From a bacterium (GTDB taxonomy: Bacteria; Myxococcota_A; UBA9160; SZUA-336): a DNA stretch of 64,000 nucleotides. The stretch spans positions 1 to 64,000 of the forward strand of contig JAAELY010000249.1 of assembly GCA_024226335.1 (NCBI GenBank), given 5' to 3'. Below the pieces are notes generated by a model that was not told the DNA's origin, did not search any database, and worked only from the letters and a program-made list of their open reading frames with translations. Each line of letters begins with the position of its first letter. Position 1 is the first letter of the stretch. Position numbers and translations under genes: made by a program. This document shows positions 17,425 through 26,407 of the stretch, piece by piece.

Positions 17425-19776
17425 ATGAAGACGGATCGACGACTCTGGATCGCCCTGGTCCTGGTGCTGATCGGCACCTTTTCAATCCTGGGTTTCTACG
17501 GGCGCGAGATCTACCGCCAGGCGCCCCCCATTCCCGATCGGGTCGTGACCGAATGGGGACGCGTGCTCATGACTCGCGACGACATCCTGACCGGTCAACA
17601 GGTCTGGCAGAGCATCGGCGGTCAGCAGGTCGGTTCCATCTGGGGACACGGCGCCTACCAGGCTCCCGACTGGTCGGCGGATTGGCTTCACCGCGAAGCG
17701 ACGAAGCTGCTGCAGATCTGGAGCGCGCGCGATCACTTCATTGCGTTGTCCGAATTGTCTGCGCAGGATCGCGCCGCACTCGAGGCTCGCCTGCGCAGCG
17801 AGATGCGCAGCAATACCTACGACACTGAAACCGGAAGCGTCGTCGTGAGTGAGGATCGCGCGGCTGCGATGGCCGACACCGGTCTTCACTACAGCTCGTT
17901 GTTCGGTGGCGACCCGGCGCTGCGCGATCTGCGAGACGACTACGCGATGCTCGAGACCAGCGTGGTCGACTCGGAAAAGCTGCGCCAGCTCAACGCGTTC
18001 TTCTTCTGGACCTCGTGGGCCTGTACGACTGAACGACCCGGCCTCGAAACCACCTATACCAATAACTGGCCTCACGAACCGCTGGTGGGGAATCGACCTT
18101 CCAGTGCCAACATCTTGTGGTCGTTGCTCAGCATCGCCGCCTTGCTGGCAGGCGCAGGCGGACTGGTCGCCTACCATGCGGCGCGTAGACACGACGAGAG
18201 CAGTGAAGAACGCGCACCACTCGAAGACCCCCTGGAGGGCCTCGAGCTCACACCGTCCATGCGCGCCACGGCCAAGTACTGCGGTCTGGTGATCCTGCTC
18301 TTCGTCGTGCAGGTTCTCCTGGGTGCGCTGACGGCTCACTACACGGTCGAAGGTCGAGAGTTCTTCGGTCTGCCTCTGGGCGAAATTCTGCCGTACTCCG
18401 TTACGCGGACCTGGCACCTACAGACGGCTCTGTTCTGGATTGCTACTGCGTTTCTGACGGCCGGGCTGTTTCTGGCGCCAGCGATCGGGGGACGGGAGCC
18501 GCGCCATCAACGCCTGGGCGTGAACGTGCTCTTCGGTGCGTTGTTAGTGGTCGTCGGTGGTTCGATGGCGGGGGAATGGCTCGCGGTACAGCAGTGGCTC
18601 GACCTCGATCTGAGCTTCTGGTTCGGGCATCAAGGCTATGAGTACGTCGAACTGGGTCGCGTATGGCAGATCGGCCTTTTCGTCGGACTGATGCTCTGGC
18701 TGGTATTGATGTTGCGTGCACTCTGGCCAGCGCTCGTCCGCCAGACGGAGCACCGACAGATCACTCTTCTGTTCGCGGGTTCGGCCGCCGCCATCGGACT
18801 CTTCTACGGTGCGGGTTTCTTCTACGGTGCGCGCACACATCTGACCGTGATGGAGTACTGGCGTTGGTGGGTAGTCCATCTCTGGGTCGAAGGTTTCATG
18901 GAAGTCTTTGCCACGGCAGCCATAGCCATCCTGTTTTCCAGGCTGGGTTTGATCGGAGCTCGCAGTGCCGCACGCGCCGTGTTGTTTTCGACTAGCATCT
19001 TCCTCGTGGGTGGTATCCCCGGAACTTTCCATCACCTGTACTTCAGCGGCACGCCCATCACCATCATGGCCATCGGCGCCTGTTTCAGCGCTCTCGAGGT
19101 GGTTCCCCTGGTGATGGTGGGTTTTGAGGCATTGGAAACCCTGCGCTCGCAAGAGCGCGCGAGTTGGATGGAGCGCTATCGCTGGCCCATCCGTTTCTTC
19201 GTGGGCGTCAGTTTCTGGAATCTGATCGGTGCCGGGGTGTTCGGCTTCCTGATCAATCCGCCGATCGCGCTCTACTACATGCAGGGACTCAACACCACAC
19301 CAGTTCACGCACATACCGCCCTTTTCGGCGTCTATGGCCTGCTCGCCCTGGGGCTGGTACTGGTCGTGCTGCGCCGCCTGATGCCCGTAGGTGAGTGGCG
19401 CGAGGGACCTCTGGCCTTCGCCTTCTGGAGCATGAACATCGGACTCGGGCTGATGGTGTGCCTGAGTCTGCTGCCGATCGGATTGATTCAGACATACGCT
19501 TCGATCGAAACCGGTCTGTGGTTCGCGCGCAGCGCGGAATTCATGCAGCAACCATTCATCCAGAACCTGCGCTGGATGCGCATGCTGGGCGACACGGTCT
19601 TCCTGGCCGGTGTAGGTAGTCTGGCGTGGTTCGTTCTGGGGTTGCGCACGGGCTGGTCCTATCAGCCGGGCTCCCGCCAGGTGCAGACGAAACCCGAGAA
19701 CCGGGCCGGCATCTCAGCTGAACCGATCTGGGTATACTCGGGCGTACAACCGGCCCGCGTTCAACCCTCTAAATGA
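17425..19776 (+). CDS. norZ: Quinol-dependent nitric oxide reductase (qNOR)
   Basis: A 783-residue integral membrane enzyme that reduces two NO to N2O with electrons from quinol. ATG 17425 is preceded by TTGGAG. An N-terminal span leads into a periplasmic, NorC-like domain with GQQVWQSIGGQQ, GSIWGHGAYQAPDWSADWLH and other qNOR signatures, followed by about a dozen spans. Catalytic-core motifs include TRTWHLQTALFWIA, HLWVEGFMEVFA, GTFHHLYFSG and HAHTALFGVYG, which carry the haem and non-haem iron histidines and conserved glutamates. The length is slightly above the usual 750-760 because of a polar C-terminal tail. The next gene starts 22 bases downstream. Confidence 0.93.
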   Translation: MKTDRRLWIALVLVLIGTFSILGFYGREIYRQAPPIPDRVVTEWGRVLMTRDDILTGQQVWQSIGGQQVGSIWGHGAYQAPDWSADWLHREATKLLQIWSARDHFIALSELSAQDRAALEARLRSEMRSNTYDTETGSVVVSEDRAAAMADTGLHYSSLFGGDPALRDLRDDYAMLETSVVDSEKLRQLNAFFFWTSWACTTERPGLETTYTNNWPHEPLVGNRPSSANILWSLLSIAALLAGAGGLVAYHAARRHDESSEERAPLEDPLEGLELTPSMRATAKYCGLVILLFVVQVLLGALTAHYTVEGREFFGLPLGEILPYSVTRTWHLQTALFWIATAFLTAGLFLAPAIGGREPRHQRLGVNVLFGALLVVVGGSMAGEWLAVQQWLDLDLSFWFGHQGYEYVELGRVWQIGLFVGLMLWLVLMLRALWPALVRQTEHRQITLLFAGSAAAIGLFYGAGFFYGARTHLTVMEYWRWWVVHLWVEGFMEVFATAAIAILFSRLGLIGARSAARAVLFSTSIFLVGGIPGTFHHLYFSGTPITIMAIGACFSALEVVPLVMVGFEALETLRSQERASWMERYRWPIRFFVGVSFWNLIGAGVFGFLINPPIALYYMQGLNTTPVHAHTALFGVYGLLALGLVLVVLRRLMPVGEWREGPLAFAFWSMNIGLGLMVCLSLLPIGLIQTYASIETGLWFARSAEFMQQPFIQNLRWMRMLGDTVFLAGVGSLAWFVLGLRTGWSYQPGSRQVQTKPENRAGISAEPIWVYSGVQPARVQPSK

Positions 19777-19798
19777 CCGTGCGGAGAGAGTCGCAGTT

Positions 19799-22700
19799 TT
19801 GCACCAACCCATCGCCAAGAAGACGGCCTCGTCCTCCGCCAGCGAAGGAAGCGGGGCGGCGACCTGGCAGCGCGGAATCTGCGGCATCTGTCCGGCGGGG
19901 TGCTGGGTAGAGTTGGCTCTAGAAAAGGGTCGGATCGTCGATATTCGCCCCGATGAGAGCAGTCCCCTCGGCATGATCTGTCGACGGGGCGAACACGCCT
20001 CCGAGATTGTCTACTCGGAGCACCGACTCCAGTACCCCCAGGTGCGCAGCGGATCCGGACCGGGAGCGCCTTTGGAGAGGACCAGCTGGGATCACGCCTA
20101 CGAGGTGATCGCCGAGAATCTCGAGCGCATCAAACGAGAATCGGGACCGGAAGCCGTCGGAATCTACACGGGGCGCGGCTCCTTCGAACACTCGCTGTGC
20201 GACATGTTTCAGCCCGAAGGGGTCGCCGTCAGTTCCGCTTCCAGTGTGCTTTTTCCGTTCGGATCACCCAATACGATGGGTGTCGGCGCTATCTGTTATG
20301 TCTCGTTTGCGATGATGGCGCCCCATCTGACCATGGGCCGCATGCTGGTCAATACGTTTTCCGACATCGAGAACGCGGAACTGCTCGTGGTCTGGGGGGC
20401 GAATCCGGCCACCGACTCGCCCCCACTCGATATGCGGCGACTCGAAGCGGCCGTCCAGCGCGGAGCCGAAGTCGTCGTCATCGATCCTCGGCGAAGCGAA
20501 ACGGCTCGGCGTTGCGACGCCCAGTGGATCCCCATCCGACCTGGAACCGACGGCGCACTGGCGCTGAGCCTGATCAGCGTGATGATCGACGAAGAACTCC
20601 TCGACGAAGATTTCGCCGAGGACTGGTGTAGCGGCTTCGACGAACTCGAGACTTACGTTCAGCATTTCTCGCCGGAGGTTGCTGCGAGCATCACGAGTGT
20701 GCCCGCCGAGGAGATTCGCAAGCTCGCCCGTCGGATTGCGCAGGCCGGTTCCGCCTGTCCCGTCATGTATTCCGGATTGGAGTATTCCAATAGTGGCTTG
20801 CAGGCGATTCGAGCCGTGCTCACGGTGTTTGCTCTTGCGGGCCATCTAGATGTTCCCGGTGGAATCGGTCTGGCGATGGCGGACACGCATTTCCCCATCA
20901 ATCGCTCGACCAATCTGCCCAATCCCGACTTCGATCGGGCGATCGGTAGCGAGAAGTTCCCGCTCTACAGTCGCTACAGGCAGGAACCGCACGCCAATCA
21001 ACTGATCCGCTCGATACTGGACGAGGAGCCCTACAAGATTCGAGGCTTGATCGTGCACGGGTCGTCGCTGCTGACTTCCTGGCCTCAGACGTCGCTGTGG
21101 CGCGAGGCGTTATCGAAGCTGGATTTCCTGGTCTGCATCGATCGCCAGATGACGGCCGATGCGGCCTACGCGGACGTCGTGCTTCCGGCGGCCACCATGT
21201 TCGAATGCGATTCGTACATGACGTACGGTCCGCTGTTCCGCCTGCGCGAAAAGATCATCGAACCGCTGGGCGAGAGCCGAAGCGACTATCACATCATGGC
21301 CGGACTGGCGGAGAGCCTGGGTTACGGACATCTCTATCCGCAGACCGAGAAGGAGATGATCCGCCATGTCCTGAAAGATTCGGGTTTCACTCTGAAGGAT
21401 GTCCGCGCTGCGGGCGGATCGGTCAAGATCCAGTCTCCGCTCATGGAGTACCGCAAATGGGAGAAGGGCGGTCTGCGGGCGGATGGAAAACCCGGCTTCG
21501 AGACTCCGAGCGGAAAGTTCGAAATCGCCTCCAGCATCCTGGAAGACTACGGTTACGAACCGCTGCCCCGATACACCGAACCCGTGGAAGGGCCACTCGC
21601 TGCGCCCGAACTCGCGAAAGAGTTTCCTCTGGTGTTCAACTCCGGTGCGCGTCCGCAAACCGACTTTCGTTCGCAGCATCACGGGATCAAGGGATTGCTG
21701 GACGACCGTCCCGAACCGACCGTCGATCTTCATCCCGAAGATGCCGGGGATCGCGGCATCGAGGACGGCGATCTCGTCGAGGTGAAGACTCCCCGAGGAG
21801 CGGTTCCGTTTCGCGCCAGGGTGACGGAAGACCTCATCAAGGGCAGCATCGAGGCCAATCAGGGCGGCGGCGGGCCGGTGGGGCCGCGCGCATGGCAGGA
21901 ATGGAACGTCAATGAACTGACGGATCACGCCAATATCGATCCGATCACCGGGTTCCCCGTCTACAAAGCCCTGCTCTGCGACGTGTTGAAGCTCGAGGAT
22001 GGAACGGAGTTGACGCGTCGGCCGGTGACGGCAACGGCTCGGAGCGCGAATGCGGAAACGGTCCGGCGCACCGAGTCGACCCGACGCACCGAGTCGACCC
22101 GCCCGACAGGTCCGACGCGGCGCAGCTATCTCGACAATGCCGCGACGACTCCCGTGGCGGATTTGGTGCGGCAGGCGGTCTTCGAACATCTCGATTGCAC
22201 CGGCGGCAACCCGTCGAGCATTCACGGACTGGGACGCGAAGCGCGCGAAGCCGTGGAGCAAGCTCGTCGGCAGGTGGCCAGACTGCTCAATGCGCGTCCG
22301 CGACGCGTGATCTTCACAGGGGGCGGCTCCGAAGCCAATAACATGGCGATCAAGGGCGTTGCTCTGACCCGACCCCGCGGAAGTCACATCATCACCTCGG
22401 CCGTGGAACATCCCGCCGTTCTTCAGTCCTGCGCGTTTCTGGAAAGATCCGGCTACTCGGTAACCCGGCTCGGCGTCGACGAGTTCGGACGGGTCGATCC
22501 GGCCCAGCTCAGAGATTCGCTTCGCGACGAGACGATTCTGGTATCGATCATGCTCGCGAATAACGAAGTCGGTACTATTCAGCCGATCGCGGAACTCTGC
22601 GCGCTCAGCCGCGCTGCCGGTACGGTGTTTCATTGCGATGCGGTACAGGCCGTAGGCAAGATCGCGGTCGACGTCGAGGATCTCGACGTCGATCTGCTTT

Positions 22701-23272
22701 CGATCAGCGCTCACAAGTTCCACGGTCCGAAGGGAGTCGGCGCGTTGTTCGTTCGCAGGGGAATCGAATTGGAACCCCTGGTTCACGGCGGCAAGCAGGA
22801 GCAACGGCTGCGGGCGGGAACGGAAAACGTTCCGGGAATCGTCGGCATGGGGGAAGCCGCGGCCCTGGCGCACGCCGACTTGAAGCACGCGGAGCGCATG
22901 AGAGGTCTACGCGATCGGCTCGAAGCGGGAATTCGCGATCTGGTTCCCGAAGCCGAACTCAATGGCCATCCCAGCTTCCGCGTTCCCGGCATCCTGAACC
23001 TGACTCTACCGGGCCTTCGCGGTGAATCGGTCGTGGTTGCGATGGACCAGCACGGCATATCCCTCTCTTCCGGTTCGGCCTGCAAGTCCGGCTCTCCGGA
23101 TCCCACACACGTGCTCATCGCCATGGGCAAATCGGAAGCCGATGCCCATTGTTCGGTGAGACTGTCGCTTTCCCACGCCACGACCGATCGAGACATCGAC
23201 GATACGATCGCAGCTCTGGGCCAGGTTCTCGAAGAGATGGCCAATACGGTACGCTTCCTGCCCTGCAAATAG
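19799..23272 (+). CDS. Fusion: molybdopterin oxidoreductase (N) and NifS/IscS-type cysteine desulfurase (C)
   Basis: One uninterrupted 1157-residue frame. Residues 1 to about 740 form a Mo/W-bis-PGD oxidoreductase: a [4Fe-4S] site from Cys28, 31, 35 and 61, a probable metal-ligand Cys166 in GAICYVS, VVWGANPATDSPP, and the C-terminal molydopterin-binding domain with ANQGGGGPVGPRAW. A basic Arg/Thr/Ser linker (about 745-774) containing a tandem RRTEST repeat leads into a complete cysteine desulfurase starting YLDNAATTP at 777, with NNEVGTIQPI, PLP-lysine Lys973 in SAHKFHGPKG, RAGTENV and the persulfide Cys1095 in SGSACKSG. The start is TTG 19799 after GGAGAGAG. It is 22 bases after norZ and probably NorR-controlled. 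Cysteine desulfurase supplies sulfur to sulfurate Mo cofactors in formate dehydrogenase via FdhD, so self-sulfuration of the Mo centre is a possible role. The substrate is unknown. Confidence 0.88.
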   Translation: MHQPIAKKTASSSASEGSGAATWQRGICGICPAGCWVELALEKGRIVDIRPDESSPLGMICRRGEHASEIVYSEHRLQYPQVRSGSGPGAPLERTSWDHAYEVIAENLERIKRESGPEAVGIYTGRGSFEHSLCDMFQPEGVAVSSASSVLFPFGSPNTMGVGAICYVSFAMMAPHLTMGRMLVNTFSDIENAELLVVWGANPATDSPPLDMRRLEAAVQRGAEVVVIDPRRSETARRCDAQWIPIRPGTDGALALSLISVMIDEELLDEDFAEDWCSGFDELETYVQHFSPEVAASITSVPAEEIRKLARRIAQAGSACPVMYSGLEYSNSGLQAIRAVLTVFALAGHLDVPGGIGLAMADTHFPINRSTNLPNPDFDRAIGSEKFPLYSRYRQEPHANQLIRSILDEEPYKIRGLIVHGSSLLTSWPQTSLWREALSKLDFLVCIDRQMTADAAYADVVLPAATMFECDSYMTYGPLFRLREKIIEPLGESRSDYHIMAGLAESLGYGHLYPQTEKEMIRHVLKDSGFTLKDVRAAGGSVKIQSPLMEYRKWEKGGLRADGKPGFETPSGKFEIASSILEDYGYEPLPRYTEPVEGPLAAPELAKEFPLVFNSGARPQTDFRSQHHGIKGLLDDRPEPTVDLHPEDAGDRGIEDGDLVEVKTPRGAVPFRARVTEDLIKGSIEANQGGGGPVGPRAWQEWNVNELTDHANIDPITGFPVYKALLCDVLKLEDGTELTRRPVTATARSANAETVRRTESTRRTESTRPTGPTRRSYLDNAATTPVADLVRQAVFEHLDCTGGNPSSIHGLGREAREAVEQARRQVARLLNARPRRVIFTGGGSEANNMAIKGVALTRPRGSHIITSAVEHPAVLQSCAFLERSGYSVTRLGVDEFGRVDPAQLRDSLRDETILVSIMLANNEVGTIQPIAELCALSRAAGTVFHCDAVQAVGKIAVDVEDLDVDLLSISAHKFHGPKGVGALFVRRGIELEPLVHGGKQEQRLRAGTENVPGIVGMGEAAALAHADLKHAERMRGLRDRLEAGIRDLVPEAELNGHPSFRVPGILNLTLPGLRGESVVVAMDQHGISLSSGSACKSGSPDPTHVLIAMGKSEADAHCSVRLSLSHATTDRDIDDTIAALGQVLEEMANTVRFLPCK
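22064..22099 (+). repeat. Two-copy 18-base tandem repeat in the fusion linker
   Basis: CGGCGCACCGAGTCGACC is followed directly by CGACGCACCGAGTCGACC, one mismatch. It encodes the RRTEST repeat in the interdomain linker and marks slippage-driven growth of the linker. Confidence 0.8.
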
Positions 23273-23281
23273 GGAAGTACT

Positions 23282-24799
23282 GTGAGCAAGCCCGCGCGAA
23301 GACCCTTCCGGACTTCATTCCTCTGTCTGATGATCGCGATTGCGCCCGGCGTTCCGAGCCTTGCGAGCGCATCGTCTGGAAATGAACGGCCTCCCAATGT
23401 ACTGCTGATCGTCGCCGACGATCTCGGCTGGAAGGACGTCGGTTACCACGACAGCGAGATCCGGACGCCGAACATCGATCGCATTGCGAGGCAAGGTCTC
23501 GAACTCGATCGCATGTACGTACAACCCGCTTGCAGTCCGACCCGAGCGGCCCTGATGACAGGCAAGTCGCCTCTGCGCCTCGGCGTGGTGCAACCGATCT
23601 CGAAGCACTCTCCCCACGGTCTTCCAATCGAAGAGACACTACTACCCGAGTACTTCCGCCGCGCGGGTTATCAAACACTCATGTCGGGCAAGTGGCATCT
23701 CGGTCATCACGAGAAGCGCTATCTGCCGCACAATCGCGGTTTCGATCAATACTATGGACACGTAACGGGCGGTATCGGTTACTGGGATCACAATCACGGC
23801 GGGCGTCACGACTGGCAGCGCAACGGCAAGACCGTTCGTGAGCAGGGTTATTCCACGACCCTCATCACCGATGAAGGCGTGCGCTTGCTCGAGCAGCGCG
23901 ACCGGACGAAGCCGATATTCCTGTACGTCGCCTACAACGCACCGCATCTGCCAAACGAAGCTCCGGATGAAACGGTCGCAGAGTACTCCGAGATCGAAGA
24001 TCCACTCCGGCGCATTCACGCCGCAATGGTCGATGAACTCGATACCTCGATCGGTCGCCTGCTATCTGCACTCGATGCCGAAGGCCTGCGCGAGAACACC
24101 ATCATCTGGTTCGTGAGCGACAACGGGGGCCTCAATATCCACGCAAGCCCGGAGCCCATGGTCAATCTGGTCGCAAATCTGGTTTCAATATTCGGCCGGC
24201 CGCTTCCGGGATCGCTCGAGTTCCTGAGGCATAACATCCAGGATGGGGCGAGTGACAACGCGCCATTGCGCGGCGGAAAGATGTCGATTTTCGAGGGCGG
24301 CACCCGGGTTCCCGGCGCCATCTGGTGGCCCGGCCATCTCGAAGGTGGAAGTAGCGCGGCCTTCGTCAGCGCTTCCGACATTCTGCCCACACTGCTCGAT
24401 GCTGCGGGTCTGGCCAATGGGATTCCCGAGGATCTCGACGGTGAGTCGCGCTGGGAAGTCCTTCGGGATCCCACGCAGAGCGAAGAGCATCCCGACTACG
24501 TTGCCACGTCCCCGGCCGGTACGGCTATCTACCGAGGTCCGTGGAAACTCGTCAAACCCAGTAGCCCGATGCCTTTCAGCGATCCGCCCGCCGCGCTCTA
24601 TCGCATCTGGGATGACCCGACAGAAACGAACGACCTCGCAGCCGCTCACCCGGAACAGGTCGAGGAACTCGCCGCTGCACTGGAAGCCTGGCCGCGCGGT
24701 CCGTCGGTGCACGGCTCGATGCTCAAGGTCATCTGGGATCCCGATAGCTTCGGTGGCGAGGAACTGCACGAGCAACCCTGGGCGGAAGCGGCCAAGTAG
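23282..24799 (+). CDS. Exported type I (formylglycine) sulfatase
   Basis: A 505-residue arylsulfatase-family hydrolase. GTG 23282 gives a signal peptide (about residues 1-31) ending ASASSG, so the enzyme is periplasmic or secreted. NVLLIVADDLGW supplies the paired aspartates of the calcium site. Cys84 in ACSPTRAALMTGK is the C-x-P-x-R formylglycine site, and SGKWHLGHH and FVSDNGG complete the active site. Maturation would need a formylglycine-generating enzyme encoded elsewhere. It starts 9 bases after the Mo-desulfurase fusion and could be cotranscribed with it. The natural sulfate ester is unknown. Confidence 0.92.
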   Translation: MSKPARRPFRTSFLCLMIAIAPGVPSLASASSGNERPPNVLLIVADDLGWKDVGYHDSEIRTPNIDRIARQGLELDRMYVQPACSPTRAALMTGKSPLRLGVVQPISKHSPHGLPIEETLLPEYFRRAGYQTLMSGKWHLGHHEKRYLPHNRGFDQYYGHVTGGIGYWDHNHGGRHDWQRNGKTVREQGYSTTLITDEGVRLLEQRDRTKPIFLYVAYNAPHLPNEAPDETVAEYSEIEDPLRRIHAAMVDELDTSIGRLLSALDAEGLRENTIIWFVSDNGGLNIHASPEPMVNLVANLVSIFGRPLPGSLEFLRHNIQDGASDNAPLRGGKMSIFEGGTRVPGAIWWPGHLEGGSSAAFVSASDILPTLLDAAGLANGIPEDLDGESRWEVLRDPTQSEEHPDYVATSPAGTAIYRGPWKLVKPSSPMPFSDPPAALYRIWDDPTETNDLAAAHPEQVEELAAALEAWPRGPSVHGSMLKVIWDPDSFGGEELHEQPWAEAAK

Positions 24800-24826
24800 C
24801 CCGGTGCCCAGCCGGATGACTCCCCA

Positions 24827-25327
24827 TCAGACGGCTCGATAACGGCCCTCGGCAATCAGGCGAGTCAGATCCAGGCTCGTGAGAATGCCGACCAGACGAC
24901 CTTCGTCGACGATCGGTAGGCGATGGAAGCCCGCGGTTGCCATCTGCTTGGCTGCGGCCTCGACGGTGTCGTCCGGCCGAGCGACGCAGACGTCTCGAAT
25001 CATCACGTCCCTCACCTTCATACCTTCCAGACGCTCACCCACGCGGGATCCCACTTCCTTAGCCCAGTTCTTCTCGCTGAGGCTCTGCCCGTGTTCTCCG
25101 GCAACCTCCATGTTCTGGTCGGCGAGTTGTTCAGCGTAGGTGTGCTCATAACCCAGTGCTCGAACGATATCGGAGCGACAGGCTATTCCGATCAACTTTC
25201 CATCTTCGACGACCGGAAAACCTCCGATCCGGTTTTCGATCAAGCCACGCTCGAGCCCGAACACTGTCTCCGACGGAGATACGGTTATGGGTTTGCTCTG
25301 CATTACGTCTCTTACGAGAATGCTCAT
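24827..25327 (-). CDS. CBS-domain pair protein
   Basis: A 166-residue protein made of two CBS domains (about residues 1-58 and 100-160) joined by a helical insert. Each shows the family pattern: VRDVMQSKPITVSP, FPVVEDGKLIGI, VRDVMIRDVCVARPDD and LPIVDEGRLVGILTSLDLTRL. Such stand-alone pairs bind adenine nucleotides and regulate partner enzymes or transporters. No partner is evident; the gene stands between the convergent sulfatase and the electron-transfer locus. Confidence 0.9.
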   Translation of the reverse strand: MSILVRDVMQSKPITVSPSETVFGLERGLIENRIGGFPVVEDGKLIGIACRSDIVRALGYEHTYAEQLADQNMEVAGEHGQSLSEKNWAKEVGSRVGERLEGMKVRDVMIRDVCVARPDDTVEAAAKQMATAGFHRLPIVDEGRLVGILTSLDLTRLIAEGRYRAV

Positions 25328-25393
25328 TGCGAACTCCTTCGGTCGCTGGACTGTGATCTTATCCTGAATCGGGAGGTGGAGTTGGCCGGGTCT

Positions 25394-26407
25394 TCAGTCT
25401 GCGAGTGTAGGCACGAGAATCTCGATGTTGGCCTTGGCGCGAAGGTCTGCAAGCCACGTTTCTAGCAACTCGCGATCTCGCGTTCTTTTCAGGTTGCCGC
25501 GCAGCTTCTCTTTGATTTCCCGGAATTCCATCGGGTGGGAGGGGATGAGGTTCTCCACCTTCAGGAGGTGAACGCCGCGGAAAGTCCGAATGGGTTGCGA
25601 CAACCCGGCCTCCGAGAGCGACCAGATCGCCGCATCGAGTTCTTCTTCCAGTTGATTCGGGTGGACGAGACCGAGTAGTCCCCCCTTATCCTTCTCATCT
25701 TTCGAGGCCTCCGAGATCTCAGCCACCAGCGACTCGAATGATTCACCCGCAATGATGCGTGCCCGGGCGTCAGCGAGGCGATCGATAGTTCCCTGCCAGA
25801 CCTCTGGATTGCGTCCCAGCGGAGGTACGCGAATGAAGATGCGACGTACATTGGCCTGGGCGGGCATGACCAGTACAGCGCGGTTCTCGTCGTAGTAGCG
25901 GCGCATGCTCTCGTCATCCACGGCCGGTGCTGCATCCAGCAGTCGCTCCTCGACTTTCGAAGTAAGCTGTCGGCGTCGCAGAGCGGCGCGCACGTCGTCG
26001 CGTGTGAATCCAGAGGCTGTCAGGCGTGCTTCGAAGGCCTTTTCGTTCGGATAGCGTGCGATCACGCCTCGTAGCGCATGCTGCAGTTCGTCGTCGCTCA
26101 CGGCTATACCACGTTGTTCGGCATCCTGGAATTTCAATTCCACATCGATCAGTGTCTTCAGAGACGCGCGTTCGAGTTCTAGCCGCCTGGCGGCATCAAC
26201 GCTGCCGTGAAAACTGGCTCCAGGCATGCGTCGCGAAAGCTCCGCCTGAAGTTCGCGTCCGCGGATCTCGGCGCCGTTTACGCGACAGATGACGGCGTCG
26301 ATTGCGTTGTGTGGTATGGCGTCCGTAGCATGCACAGGGGTTGCGACCGACACCAGCGCACACAACACCAGGCCAGACAGCCGGAGTAGTGGGGAGGTGT
26401 AGCTCAT
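25394..26407 (-). CDS. Periplasmic peptidyl-prolyl isomerase (SurA/PpiC parvulin family)
   Basis: A 337-residue folding factor. ATG 26407 overlaps the stop of the upstream cytochrome gene by four bases (ATGA), which fixes the start. A signal peptide of about 25 residues ends at VHATDA. The chain has a SurA-like N-terminal helical region (NGAEIRGRELQAELSRR), then a parvulin domain at about 185-290 with VRRIFIRVPPL, KDEKDKGGLLG and VHLLKVENL. As the last gene of the cytochrome operon it probably helps fold the outer-membrane barrel or the multihaem proteins in the periplasm. Confidence 0.88.
   Translation of the reverse strand: MSYTSPLLRLSGLVLCALVSVATPVHATDAIPHNAIDAVICRVNGAEIRGRELQAELSRRMPGASFHGSVDAARRLELERASLKTLIDVELKFQDAEQRGIAVSDDELQHALRGVIARYPNEKAFEARLTASGFTRDDVRAALRRRQLTSKVEERLLDAAPAVDDESMRRYYDENRAVLVMPAQANVRRIFIRVPPLGRNPEVWQGTIDRLADARARIIAGESFESLVAEISEASKDEKDKGGLLGLVHPNQLEEELDAAIWSLSEAGLSQPIRTFRGVHLLKVENLIPSHPMEFREIKEKLRGNLKRTRDRELLETWLADLRAKANIEILVPTLAD

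Noticed and set aside
21110-22888. Open antisense frame of almost 600 codons opposite the Mo-desulfurase fusion
   Set aside because: The sense strand has all catalytic motifs in place; the antisense translation has no recognisable domain.
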